Notes under the pieces: model-generated
The model's database searches: none
Told to the model about the DNA's origin: nothing
Seen by the model: the letters and a program-made list of their open reading frames with translations, nothing else
Program-made: the position numbers and the translations under genes
From: Candidatus Gastranaerophilales bacterium
GTDB lineage: Bacteria > Cyanobacteriota > Vampirovibrionia > Gastranaerophilales > Gastranaerophilaceae
Reading direction: 5' to 3'
Assembly: GCA_944325175.1 (NCBI GenBank)
Contig: CALUYZ010000008.1
Coordinates: 1 to 64,000 of the forward strand
DNA: 64,000 nt
Shown: positions 41,340 to 49,646 of the stretch, piece after piece
How the letters are laid out: each line of letters opens with the position of its first letter
How positions within the stretch are numbered: the first letter of the stretch is position 1

Positions 41340-41846
41340 ATGGAAAAATTAACAAAGAGCTTAGAAAAATATTTATTCGTTATTTATTCCCTGTCAAAAG
41401 AAAATGAAAAAATTTCGCCAAAAGATTTGGGTAAAATTACAGGACATAATGCTGCAAGTGTTTTAGATTTTGTAAAAAGTCTTCGTAAGTATAATATGGT
41501 TGAATATAAACCGTACAAGGGAATAATTATAACAAATTCAGGCATTGAATATGCAAAAAAAATTGAACTTAAAAGAGAAACCATTTCAAATTTTTTCAAT
41601 AAATTTCTTCTTTTAGAAAATGAAGAATTAAAAAATCAAACAGAAAAACTTGAATATTATATTGATGAAAATTTGACGGAACGTTTTAGTTATTTTCTTG
41701 ATTTTATAAACTTTTGCCCCGCAGAAGTTCCAAGCTGGTTTGACGGTATTAAAAATTATATGGAAAACGGCGAAATGTCTGAAAAATGTGCAAATTGCAT
41801 TGAAGATTGCTTGAACAACAATTTAAAACCAAAATGTAAAGGTTAA
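41340..41846 (+). CDS. DtxR/MntR-like metalloregulator with Cys-rich tail
   Basis: The 168-residue protein has an N-terminal winged HTH of the iron-dependent repressor type: SLEKYLFVIYSLSKENEKIS, ITGHNAASVLDFVKSLRKY, then YKGIIITNSGIEYAKKI and the dimerisation helices (ERFSYFLDFINF). Five cysteines are in the last 50 residues (FCPAEV, CANCIEDC, KPKCKG); the CANC pair could bind metal or a cluster and is not typical of DtxR. The promoter carries a perfect palindrome, so autoregulation is likely. The sensed metal is unknown. Confidence 0.8.
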   Translation: MEKLTKSLEKYLFVIYSLSKENEKISPKDLGKITGHNAASVLDFVKSLRKYNMVEYKPYKGIIITNSGIEYAKKIELKRETISNFFNKFLLLENEELKNQTEKLEYYIDENLTERFSYFLDFINFCPAEVPSWFDGIKNYMENGEMSEKCANCIEDCLNNNLKPKCKG

Positions 41847-41891
41847 TTGATAATTTAGGCAATTTTTTTTATTCAGATGTTTTAGCTTTGT

Positions 41892-43637
41892 ATGATGAAT
41901 GTAAGCGCAACAAATCAAAATTATGCATATTATCCGCAAAGTGCAGCAAATAATGCTTTGCAGACAAACCCGAACCAAAAAAGAACTAAGTTAAGCGTTT
42001 TTTATATTAATGATATGCACGGTAACATTGATAATATGGCCGGCATGATTGCAGCATCCGATAAATTTGACAAGAGAGCCCAAAGTGAAAATGTCGATGC
42101 ACTAAAGCTTTCAGCGGGAGATAATTTTTCAGGCGGTGACAGCAAAAAAAATCAAGTTGTTGTAAACCTTTTAAGCAGAATGGGAATAAATGCTTCTGCT
42201 GTCGGGAACCATGAATTTGATTCAACAATAAGCACATTTTACAAGTTTTTACGTCCTGAAAAAACTCAATTTTTAGCTGCAAACGCCAAAACTCCGAACG
42301 GTTCAAAGTTTTATAACAATGTTCAAAAATCAACTATTATTGATATTAACGGCAACAAATACGGTATTATAGGTTTATTGCCGTTTGATTTAGAAAAAGT
42401 TACAGGGGCTGATGATAAAAAAATGGAAGGCATAAGACCCTATAGCGTTGATGAATCCGTCAAAATAGTAAACGAAGAAGCCCAAAAATTAAGTTCACAG
42501 GGTGTAAATAAAATTATTCTTGTTTCACATATAGGAAACGATAAAGACAAAGAAATTGCCCCAAAACTTCACGGGGTGGATGTCATAGTAGGCGGACATT
42601 CTCATACGGAAGTAAAAGATATAAAAGAAAATGAAAATTTATTCAATAATGCAGACGGCAACCCGATTATTATTGTGCAAACCGGCGAAAATGCAAGAAA
42701 TATAGGCATTTTAGATGTAGAATTTGATGAAAACGGCATCCCTGTTTCTGCTGAAAACAATTTAGTAAAAACAAGTCAAGACAAAAATGTTGTTATGAGC
42801 TATATCAAAGATGCCACTTTGGGCAAATCGCCAAAAGTTGCAATGGCAGAAAATATAGACCCAATGCCTGTCAACAGAAGAATTACCCCTTGCGCTTGGA
42901 CAAACCTTATGGCAGATGCAATGAAAAATGAACTTGGAGTTGACATAGCATTCATTAATGCCGCAAATACAAGAAAAGTGCCTCAAAAAGGAACTATTAC
43001 GGAAAGAGATATATCTGAATCAACACCATTAAAAAACACATTGCTTGTAAAACAAATGACTGAAAAGGAAATTGTACAAGCAATAAAAGATTCTCTGCAA
43101 GTTACAATGAACCATGAAACGGGCGAACCGGGCATTTTACATACATCCGGCTTATCTTACACGGCAGATTCCAAAGGAAACTTAAAAGAACTTTATTTTG
43201 TAGATAACAAAGGCAATAAAACTCAAATAGACATAAATAATCCGACAGATAAAACATATAGAGTTTGCTACGACAGTTTTGTTGCAAAAGGAACGGAATA
43301 CCCTGTATTTATTCCTGAAAATCAAGCTGATAAAACGATTGAACAAACTTTTGATTTCGATAAAGACAAACTGTTAATTGACTATATTAAAAAACTGCCA
43401 AACAAAGACAGTTTAACAATTACAGATGACGGTCGAATTAAAATTACAGAAGAAGACGGTTCTATAAGAACTGTTAAAAATGCGCCAAAATCAAATAATA
43501 AACCTAAACAAAATGAAGCACCAAAAGCTTCAACTATAGCATCTGAAGCTACTGTTTTAACAGGCTACAGCCCGCTTCTTTTATCGAGAATAGAAAATTT
43601 AAAATCATCTGCTGCGATAAATGGCTATGGTGCTTAA
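41892..43637 (+). CDS. 5'-nucleotidase/UshA-like metallophosphatase without a signal peptide
   Basis: The 581-residue protein has a metallophosphoesterase domain at residues ~37-280 with FYINDMHGN, LSAGDNFSGG, GNHEFD, LVSHIGND and GGHSHTE, all metal ligands present. The C-terminal 5'-nucleotidase domain follows with FINAANTRK and TPLKNTLLVKQM. Homologues are exported and hydrolyse nucleotides or UDP-sugars. Here the expected signal peptide is missing; instead the N-terminus is a polar stretch (MMNVSATNQNYAYYPQSAAN) like the other lineage-type proteins. The start may be the first or second Met. Confidence 0.88.
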   Translation: MMNVSATNQNYAYYPQSAANNALQTNPNQKRTKLSVFYINDMHGNIDNMAGMIAASDKFDKRAQSENVDALKLSAGDNFSGGDSKKNQVVVNLLSRMGINASAVGNHEFDSTISTFYKFLRPEKTQFLAANAKTPNGSKFYNNVQKSTIIDINGNKYGIIGLLPFDLEKVTGADDKKMEGIRPYSVDESVKIVNEEAQKLSSQGVNKIILVSHIGNDKDKEIAPKLHGVDVIVGGHSHTEVKDIKENENLFNNADGNPIIIVQTGENARNIGILDVEFDENGIPVSAENNLVKTSQDKNVVMSYIKDATLGKSPKVAMAENIDPMPVNRRITPCAWTNLMADAMKNELGVDIAFINAANTRKVPQKGTITERDISESTPLKNTLLVKQMTEKEIVQAIKDSLQVTMNHETGEPGILHTSGLSYTADSKGNLKELYFVDNKGNKTQIDINNPTDKTYRVCYDSFVAKGTEYPVFIPENQADKTIEQTFDFDKDKLLIDYIKKLPNKDSLTITDDGRIKITEEDGSIRTVKNAPKSNNKPKQNEAPKASTIASEATVLTGYSPLLLSRIENLKSSAAINGYGA

Positions 43638-43641
43638 AAAT

Positions 43642-45237
43642 TTAGCTTAATAAGCTTGCTCTTTTTAACCTTGCAAGCCTTTGATATTCCTTTGATTTAA
43701 GCATGAGGGCATAAGATTTTTGTTTGTTTCCTTTTTTATCCATTAGGGCAGATGCTTCCATATAATTTTGAGCTAAAGTTTCATAATCATCTTGAACAAG
43801 TTCTTCTTGCGCAAGAGTTCTGTACACTTGAAGCGCTTTTTTATCTTCGCCTATATATTTATAATTTTCAGCCGCTTCCATATAAGTTTTTGCAATAATT
43901 CTCGGGTTATTTGTTTCTTTAGCCGATTCAAGTGCTAAATCATTAAAACTTTCAGTACTTTGAATATCATAAATGCTTGCAAAAAGAGAAGCCAAACACC
44001 TTAGGGCTTTTGTTTTACCTTGAAGATTTTCAGCATCCTCTGAATCTTCAATCGCTAAAGAATATTGATCTATTGCAGGGTCAATTTGAACATAGTCATT
44101 ATAAATATTGCCCATTTTAATTCTTGACTGCGCCCTTAAATTGCCGTCTGTTGATTTTGTTGCTTTATGATAATCAATTAATGCAAGTTCAGGGTAGTCA
44201 AATGAATCAAAAATTTTTGCTCTTTCAAAATAAATTGCAGATTTAAGATTAATATTTTCGCTGCCTTCAATCAGGCTTAATGCTTCATCGTATAGTTTTA
44301 AGGTCGAATAAATATCGCCGCCATCTTCAAAAACCGCTTTTCCTTGCAATAAAACTTCTTTTGCAAGTTCATCGTTTTGCGTGGTTGCGCTGTAGGGGGA
44401 TATGGGTTCTTGTTCGTTTAGGGGTTCATCTATATATTGTTCAGGATAATAGTCAATTTGTTCAACAGATTGAATTGGGGTTGAATCAATGGTATAAACA
44501 GGTTCATTTTGTACATCTGTTTCATAGGAAGATTCAATATAGCTATCTTGGGTTAGATAGCTATAAGTTTCATCTAATTCAGCTGTTTGCACTTCAGGTT
44601 GATTAACAGCCTCTTTTTGAACAGGGGAAGAAAACGTGACGGTATCTTCACTTAAAGGTTTTAAACCGCCTGTATGCACGTTTATAGAATCTTGTTTCGG
44701 TAATTCTTCAGAATTTGCAGTTTGTTTTTTTGGAATTTTAACTCTAAATTCTTCGTTTACTTCATTAGGGTCTGCTTTTAGATTAATATTTTGCAAAAAT
44801 AAGGCATCAACCCAGTCTTGCACAACACGGGAAGGCTTTTTTAAGCTGTCTTGAATGTATTTATCTGTTATTCTTGCCGCATTTTTAAGATTTGACAAAA
44901 CAATTTCACGAGAAGGATCGGCTTTTTCACTTTCTTTGCCAACCAAACCTAAATATTGTTCAACCTCAGCCACAACATCATCCGGTGAATTAATTGCAGA
45001 AATTGTACTTCTAAAATCCTGAAGAATTTGAGAAATATTAACTTGATTTTTTGTATAATCTATTGCAACTTTATTGCCGTTTGGGAACCTTCTTTGGTTG
45101 TTATTTTCATCGGGGTTAACCGATTGTCTTGAAGATGAGCTACCGTCAGGGTCAACAGCAGCCTTAGCACCCTCATTATTTTGCGGGTACTTTCTGTAAT
45201 GAATATTTACAGGATTTATTAAATTATAGTTGAACAA
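43642..45237 (-). CDS. TPR-repeat protein with DTVTF motif
   Basis: The 531-residue protein starts at a TTG after AAAGGG (MFNYNLINPVNIHYRKYPQN). The first half is low-complexity and acidic, with LSEDTVTFSSPVQ near residue 200, a motif shared with the RelA/SpoT-like and HD proteins. Residues ~290-520 are TPR-like helical pairs (for example LYDEALSLIEGSENINLKSA and AYFERAKIFDS-type units), probably a protein-binding scaffold. It converges on the phosphatase gene with a 4-nt gap. No signal peptide. Partner unknown. Confidence 0.75.
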   Translation of the reverse strand: MFNYNLINPVNIHYRKYPQNNEGAKAAVDPDGSSSSRQSVNPDENNNQRRFPNGNKVAIDYTKNQVNISQILQDFRSTISAINSPDDVVAEVEQYLGLVGKESEKADPSREIVLSNLKNAARITDKYIQDSLKKPSRVVQDWVDALFLQNINLKADPNEVNEEFRVKIPKKQTANSEELPKQDSINVHTGGLKPLSEDTVTFSSPVQKEAVNQPEVQTAELDETYSYLTQDSYIESSYETDVQNEPVYTIDSTPIQSVEQIDYYPEQYIDEPLNEQEPISPYSATTQNDELAKEVLLQGKAVFEDGGDIYSTLKLYDEALSLIEGSENINLKSAIYFERAKIFDSFDYPELALIDYHKATKSTDGNLRAQSRIKMGNIYNDYVQIDPAIDQYSLAIEDSEDAENLQGKTKALRCLASLFASIYDIQSTESFNDLALESAKETNNPRIIAKTYMEAAENYKYIGEDKKALQVYRTLAQEELVQDDYETLAQNYMEASALMDKKGNKQKSYALMLKSKEYQRLARLKRASLLS

Positions 45238-45381
45238 TTTATATCCCTTTTAAGGCAATTAAAACCTATTCTCCCATACAAGAAGTATAGCTTGATTTGC
45301 CTTTCCTTTATTCATTCAAACGACCGATTTTTTTAAATTCTCACTAATATGATTAATGATTTTTGACGTAAAATCAAATAA

Positions 45382-45963
45382 ATGAATTATATTTTTGTAT
45401 TTTTAATTTTAATATCAATAATAACAGCGCTTTATACAGGCAAAATCGAAGAAGTTACAAACGAACTTTTAAGTGCATCTCAAAGGGCAGTTCAAGTTTC
45501 AATAGGTTTAATCGGTATAATGTCATTTTGGCTTGGTATTGCAAAAATTGCACAAAAATCAGGGTTGATTAATTTAATTTCAAAATTAATATCTCCGATT
45601 TTAAAATTAATTTTTAACGAATTGCCAAAAAATTCCCCTGCATTTTCAAACATTGCGCTTAATATAACGGCAAATGCCTTGGGCTTATCAAATGCTGCAA
45701 CACCTTTTGGAATTAAAGCTATGAAGGACATAAAAAAAGAAGAAAACAAAGGGGATGTTGCAACAAATTCCATGGGTATTTTTCTTGCAATGAATACGGC
45801 AGGTTTTCAAATTGTTCCTGCGACAGTTCTTGCAATTTTAATTGCAGCCGGCGCAAAAAACCCGACAGAAATAATAATTCCCACATTTATTGTAACTTTA
45901 TCATCTTTTATTTTCGCAATAGTTATTGCAAAAATTTTAGCTAAAATATGGAAGGAAAGTTAA
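45382..45963 (+). CDS. spmA: SpmA-like membrane protein (nucleoside-recognition/gate domain)
   Basis: The 193-residue protein has the Gate domain of spore maturation protein A: SQRAVQVSIGLIGIMSFWLG, then FSNIALNITANALGLSNAAT, then MNTAGFQIVPATVLAIL. About five helices. SpmA and SpmB help dehydrate the spore core in Bacillus, but paired homologues are common in non-sporulating bacteria, where the transported compound is unknown. GACGTAAAAT ends 7 nt before the ATG, a leaderless-type start. spmB follows with no gap. Confidence 0.88.
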   Translation: MNYIFVFLILISIITALYTGKIEEVTNELLSASQRAVQVSIGLIGIMSFWLGIAKIAQKSGLINLISKLISPILKLIFNELPKNSPAFSNIALNITANALGLSNAATPFGIKAMKDIKKEENKGDVATNSMGIFLAMNTAGFQIVPATVLAILIAAGAKNPTEIIIPTFIVTLSSFIFAIVIAKILAKIWKES

Positions 45964-46497
45964 ATGAAAGAATTTTTAAGCTACCTTTCCATAGTAATAA
46001 TTCCGGTTTTAATTTCTGCTATTTTAATTTATGGAATATATAAAAAAACTCCTTGCTATGAAGTTTTTGTAGATGGAGCAAAAGAAGGGCTTTTTGTTGC
46101 AATAAAAATTTTACCTTATTTAATTGCAATAATTGTTTCAATTTCAATGTTTAGGGCATCCGGCGCTATTGAAATTTTATCAAACCTTTTATCAAAACCG
46201 CTTCATTATTTTAATATTCCAACCGAAACACTTCCTTTAATGATAACTCGTTCTATGTCAGGCAGTGCAACTTTAGGAATATTATCAGATATAATAAATA
46301 CAACAGGCGCAAATTCTTATGCCTCAAAATTAGGTGCAGTTATTGTAGGCAGTTCTGAAACAACATTTTATGTTTTGGCTGTTTATTTTGGTGCAATAGG
46401 CATAAAAAAAATAAGATTTGCGCTTTTAGCGGGACTTATGGCAGATATTTTCGGAATTATTGCAGCCATTTTTGTTTGCAGATATTTCTTTAATTAA
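45964..46497 (+). CDS. spmB: SpmB-like membrane protein (nucleoside-recognition/gate domain)
   Basis: The 177-residue partner of SpmA shows VDGAKEGLFVAIKILPYLIAI, then ITRSMSGSATLGIL, then GAVIVGSSETTFYVLAVYFG and IRFALLAGLMADIFG, all typical of SpmB. Its ATG directly follows the spmA stop codon, so the two form an operon and probably a membrane complex. Confidence 0.9.
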   Translation: MKEFLSYLSIVIIPVLISAILIYGIYKKTPCYEVFVDGAKEGLFVAIKILPYLIAIIVSISMFRASGAIEILSNLLSKPLHYFNIPTETLPLMITRSMSGSATLGILSDIINTTGANSYASKLGAVIVGSSETTFYVLAVYFGAIGIKKIRFALLAGLMADIFGIIAAIFVCRYFFN

Positions 46498-46554
46498 TTG
46501 TTCAAAAATTATATTTACAAGGTTTAGATAAATTATTGAGAGAGGGAGAATTAT

Positions 46555-47100
46555 ATGAAAATAAACAGCACAAACTATTCGCCCAATTTTTCTTCATTGT
46601 ATGTAAATAAAGAGGGAATGGGAAATGTAGCATCTATGCTTTGCGATTCGCTTTCAAGACAACTGGAATATGATGAAAACACAGACAAGCTTGATGAAAT
46701 GGGGGTTGATATTGTTATATTAAAAGACCCAAAAAATGAAGAAGACAGAGCAAAAATTATTTTTGCGGATTCTGACAACAATTTATACAAAATAAACGGT
46801 AAAGACCATCTAAAAACAGGTAAAACATACGACATAGGCAAAAAAGAAGCCAGATATGATGAAAATTATGAAGGTGTTATATCTGCAATAAAAGGTATTT
46901 TAAGCGGGCAAATAAAAAGTAAAACAACAAAAACAACCTCAACTAAAAAAGAATTAATTTCAATGTTTCCAATCAGAAATAATGTTTTAGCCAATAAAGA
47001 GCCTTTTGACAAACTTGGGATTGATTTTTTAGAAGCAGAACCCGATTATAACGACCCTGACTGGCAAAATTACTCAACATCAATTAATTTTGATGCTTAA
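46555..47100 (+). CDS. small lineage-type protein, unknown function
   Basis: The 181-residue soluble protein starts MKINSTNYSPNFSSLYVNK, a clear example of the shared M-K-I-N...P-x-F-x-S N-terminus. It contains VDIVILKDPKNEEDRAKIIF, then ADSDNNLYKINGKDHL and a Lys/Thr-rich linker. No known domain. A strong ribosome site (AGGGAG) precedes the ATG. It ends before the ftsZ-side terminator. Confidence 0.65.
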   Translation: MKINSTNYSPNFSSLYVNKEGMGNVASMLCDSLSRQLEYDENTDKLDEMGVDIVILKDPKNEEDRAKIIFADSDNNLYKINGKDHLKTGKTYDIGKKEARYDENYEGVISAIKGILSGQIKSKTTKTTSTKKELISMFPIRNNVLANKEPFDKLGIDFLEAEPDYNDPDWQNYSTSINFDA

Positions 47101-47110
47101 CTTAAAACAA

Positions 47111-47142
47111 AAATAACTCCTGAAATTCAGGAGTTATTTTTT
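47111..47142. terminator. bidirectional terminator before the ftsZ 3' end
   Basis: AAATAACTCCTGAA and TTCAGGAGTTATTT form a 14-bp stem followed by T-runs on both strands, between convergent genes. Confidence 0.9.
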
Positions 47143-47158
47143 TATGAAATAATTCTAT

Positions 47159-48334
47159 CTATCTTTTTGGATTTAAAAATTCGGGGATGTCCAACAAACC
47201 GCCTGTTGAAGGTTCAGGTTTATTTAAAGGTTGGTTAAAGCTTTGAGTCGGAGCCGGTTTTTGACCCATATCCGTAAAAGAAAGACCGCCTGAGAATATA
47301 TCAGCAGCATTTATTTTCTTTTCTTGTGCCTTTGGAGCTTCATTGCCTTTTAGTTGGAAACCTGTTGCAATAACTGTAATTTGGATTTCACCTTGAATTC
47401 TATCATCAATAACAGAACCGAAGATAACTTCCGCATTATCTGAAACTGCATCATGGATAACGCTTGCAGCTTCGTTAACTTCATGTAAGGTCATATCAGG
47501 ACCGCCTGAAACGTTCATAATAATACCGGTTGCGCCGTTAATTGAAGTTTCAAGAAGTTTTGAATTAATTGCAAGTTTAGCAGCTTCCATTGCTCTGCCT
47601 TCGCCTGAAGCTTTACCGATACCCATTAATGCAGAACCTGAAGCTTGCATTACGGTTCTAACGTCTGCAAAGTCAACGTTAATTAACCCCGGGATAACGA
47701 TAATATCTGAAATGCCTTGAACACCTCTTAAAAGAACTTCATCAACTACAAGGAAGGCATCTCTCATTGTTGTTCTTCTTTCAACAACTTCGATTAATTT
47801 GTCGTTTGGAATAACAATTAAGGCATCAACGCTTTCTTTTAATTTTTCTAACCCTGCCACTGCTTGGTTCATACGTTTTTTGCCTTCAAAACCAAAAGGT
47901 TTAGTAACAACACCAATGGTAAGAGCACCCAATTCTTTTGCAATTTTAGCAACAACAGGAGCAGCGCCCGTGCCTGTACCACCGCCCATGCCGGCAGTTA
48001 CAAACACCATATCGGAACCATCAAGTGCAACTAATAAATCTTCTCTTGATTCTTCTGCCGCTTTTTCGCCAACTGAAGGATCACCACCTGCACCCAAACC
48101 GGCTGTTAATTTTGCGCCCAACTGGATTTTCTTTGGAGCCGATGACATTTCAAGAACCTGAGCATCTGTATTCATTGCCCAAAATTCAACACCGGATAAA
48201 CCGGATGCAATCATTCTGTTAACTGCGTTGCCGCCACCGCCGCCAACGCCTACAACTTTTATATTTGCTTGGTTTGAATATCTGTCAAATTCACTTGATT
48301 TTCTATTAAAGCTGTCTAGTCTAAACTTTTCCAC
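47159..48334 (-). CDS. ftsZ: cell division protein FtsZ
   Basis: The 391-residue tubulin-like GTPase forms the Z ring. The GTP-binding signature is [13 protein letters not shown], with [15 protein letters not shown] near the N-terminus and the T7-loop region ([14 protein letters not shown]) intact. After a variable linker the C-terminal conserved peptide [12 protein letters not shown], which binds FtsA/ZipA-type partners, is present. The start is a GTG. No other division genes (ftsA, ftsQ) are next to it. Confidence 0.97.
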   Translation of the reverse strand: MEKFRLDSFNRKSSEFDRYSNQANIKVVGVGGGGGNAVNRMIASGLSGVEFWAMNTDAQVLEMSSAPKKIQLGAKLTAGLGAGGDPSVGEKAAEESREDLLVALDGSDMVFVTAGMGGGTGTGAAPVVAKIAKELGALTIGVVTKPFGFEGKKRMNQAVAGLEKLKESVDALIVIPNDKLIEVVERRTTMRDAFLVVDEVLLRGVQGISDIIVIPGLINVDFADVRTVMQASGSALMGIGKASGEGRAMEAAKLAINSKLLETSINGATGIIMNVSGGPDMTLHEVNEAASVIHDAVSDNAEVIFGSVIDDRIQGEIQITVIATGFQLKGNEAPKAQEKKINAADIFSGGLSFTDMGQKPAPTQSFNQPLNKPEPSTGGLLDIPEFLNPKR

Positions 48335-48501
48335 TTTTATTGGTCCTCTTTTCTTATTGGTTCCTTTGTTAATACAATACTTAAAAATTTTCTTAAAGTA
48401 AAGTAGTTACCAATATTATGCTTAAACTTTCACAACAATTCAAATAATTAATACATCTTAATAGAAAAGCAAATTTAATTATTCACAAGTTTTATAGACG
48501 T

Positions 48502-49308
48502 ATGAAGATTTTTAGGTGTTCGTTAGGTTATAATTCGCCTGCTTTTTGTTCAAGAAAAAGTTCCGTGCAAAAAGCTGACGACATACAAAGACAAACAAGG
48601 AAGACTTTTCCGATGATAAGCCCTACTTTTGTTGATGCATTTTATCGCATAGATAAATATAGTGCTGAAGACAAAATTAGGGCAGAAAGAATTTCCGATA
48701 ACATTCACAGAAAAATTATTGATGCAAGGGAAAGAGAATTATACCCCGATTACTATGGCATAGAACAAACCGCTCTTCAAAAAGACACACCATACAGCTT
48801 GATTTTAACAATGGTAAGAGATTTAAAACTGGGTAATTGTAAAGAAAATGCAAAAGCAGCAGTTGCAATTCTTTGTGCAAACGGCTATATGAATTCACAA
48901 AGAGCTGAATTATTTCTTCAAGTAAATATAGTTAATAAAAAGACAAAAAAGGTGGAATACACGGAATGTACCCCGCTTGACCACTCTTTTGCAATTACCG
49001 ATATGAATACTGAAAAAGATTTAGATATAGTGGTTGACCCTTGGCTTGGTTTTGCAGACACAAAAGATAGAGCTATTGCAAAATTTAAAGCAATGTATGA
49101 TGAAAAAGATTTTTATGAGCCAAAATCATATTGTAAATACAGATTTTTCTCATCAAAATATGAAAAAGGCGAAAATGTAAAAATGGATGATTATGAAATA
49201 AAAACAAAAATGGTAATATTGCCTGCCGAAAGTTTAAGCAAAAAAGAACTTGAAAACCTTGGTTATTTTGCAAAGTTGATAAATAAAAACATTGCGCCTT
49301 GTGATTAA
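48502..49308 (+). CDS. papain/transglutaminase-like protein with lineage N-terminus
   Basis: The 268-residue protein starts MKIFRCSLGYNSPAFCSRK, another P-x-F-type N-terminus. The C-terminal half shows a possible Cys-His-Asp triad in the order of the papain/transglutaminase-like fold: KLGNCKENAKAAVAIL (Cys), then PLDHSFAITD (His), then DIVVDPWLGF (Asp). Several secreted bacterial effectors carry this GNC...HxF...DPW pattern. There is no signal peptide, and the substrate is unknown. The 3' end of the gene is part of a duplicated segment (see 49221-49371). Confidence 0.65.
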   Translation: MKIFRCSLGYNSPAFCSRKSSVQKADDIQRQTRKTFPMISPTFVDAFYRIDKYSAEDKIRAERISDNIHRKIIDARERELYPDYYGIEQTALQKDTPYSLILTMVRDLKLGNCKENAKAAVAILCANGYMNSQRAELFLQVNIVNKKTKKVEYTECTPLDHSFAITDMNTEKDLDIVVDPWLGFADTKDRAIAKFKAMYDEKDFYEPKSYCKYRFFSSKYEKGENVKMDDYEIKTKMVILPAESLSKKELENLGYFAKLINKNIAPCD

Positions 49309-49371
49309 TATATGGCATTTCTTATTGCATCCGTTATTTTTGAAGCTTCAAAAATTTGAATTCCTATTTTG
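49221..49371. repeat. duplicated gene junction, copy A
   Basis: About 150 bp covering the last ~85 nt of the papain-like gene plus a fossil of the last ~20 codons of radA (minus strand, 49309-49370). It matches 49492-49646 closely. The interval between the copies (49372-49491) shows no gene. Confidence 0.9.
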
Positions 49372-49491
49372 ATTTTTTTTGAAAAAAGTTTAGGAACAAT
49401 ATTCATAAACGCTTTATTTTAAGGAAATTTTTAAATTTCATATATTTTATGCTTTATTAAATATAAAACAAGGACAAAAAATGTTGATGCT

Positions 49492-49646
49492 GCCTGCTTA
49501 AAAGTTTAAGCAAAAAAGAACTTGAAAAAACCTTTATTATTTTGCAAAGTTGATAAATAAAAACATTGCGCCTTGTGATTAATATATGGCATTTCTTATT
49601 GCATCCGTTATTTTTGAAGCTTCAAAAATTTGAATTCCTATTTTTG
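49492..49646. repeat. duplicated gene junction, copy B
   Basis: The second copy holds the working 3' end of radA and a fossil of the papain-like gene's 3' end. In this copy the fossil has small insertions (CTTAAAAG for CCGAAAG; GAAAAAACCTTTATT for GAAAACCTTGGTT) and is out of frame. Confidence 0.9.
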
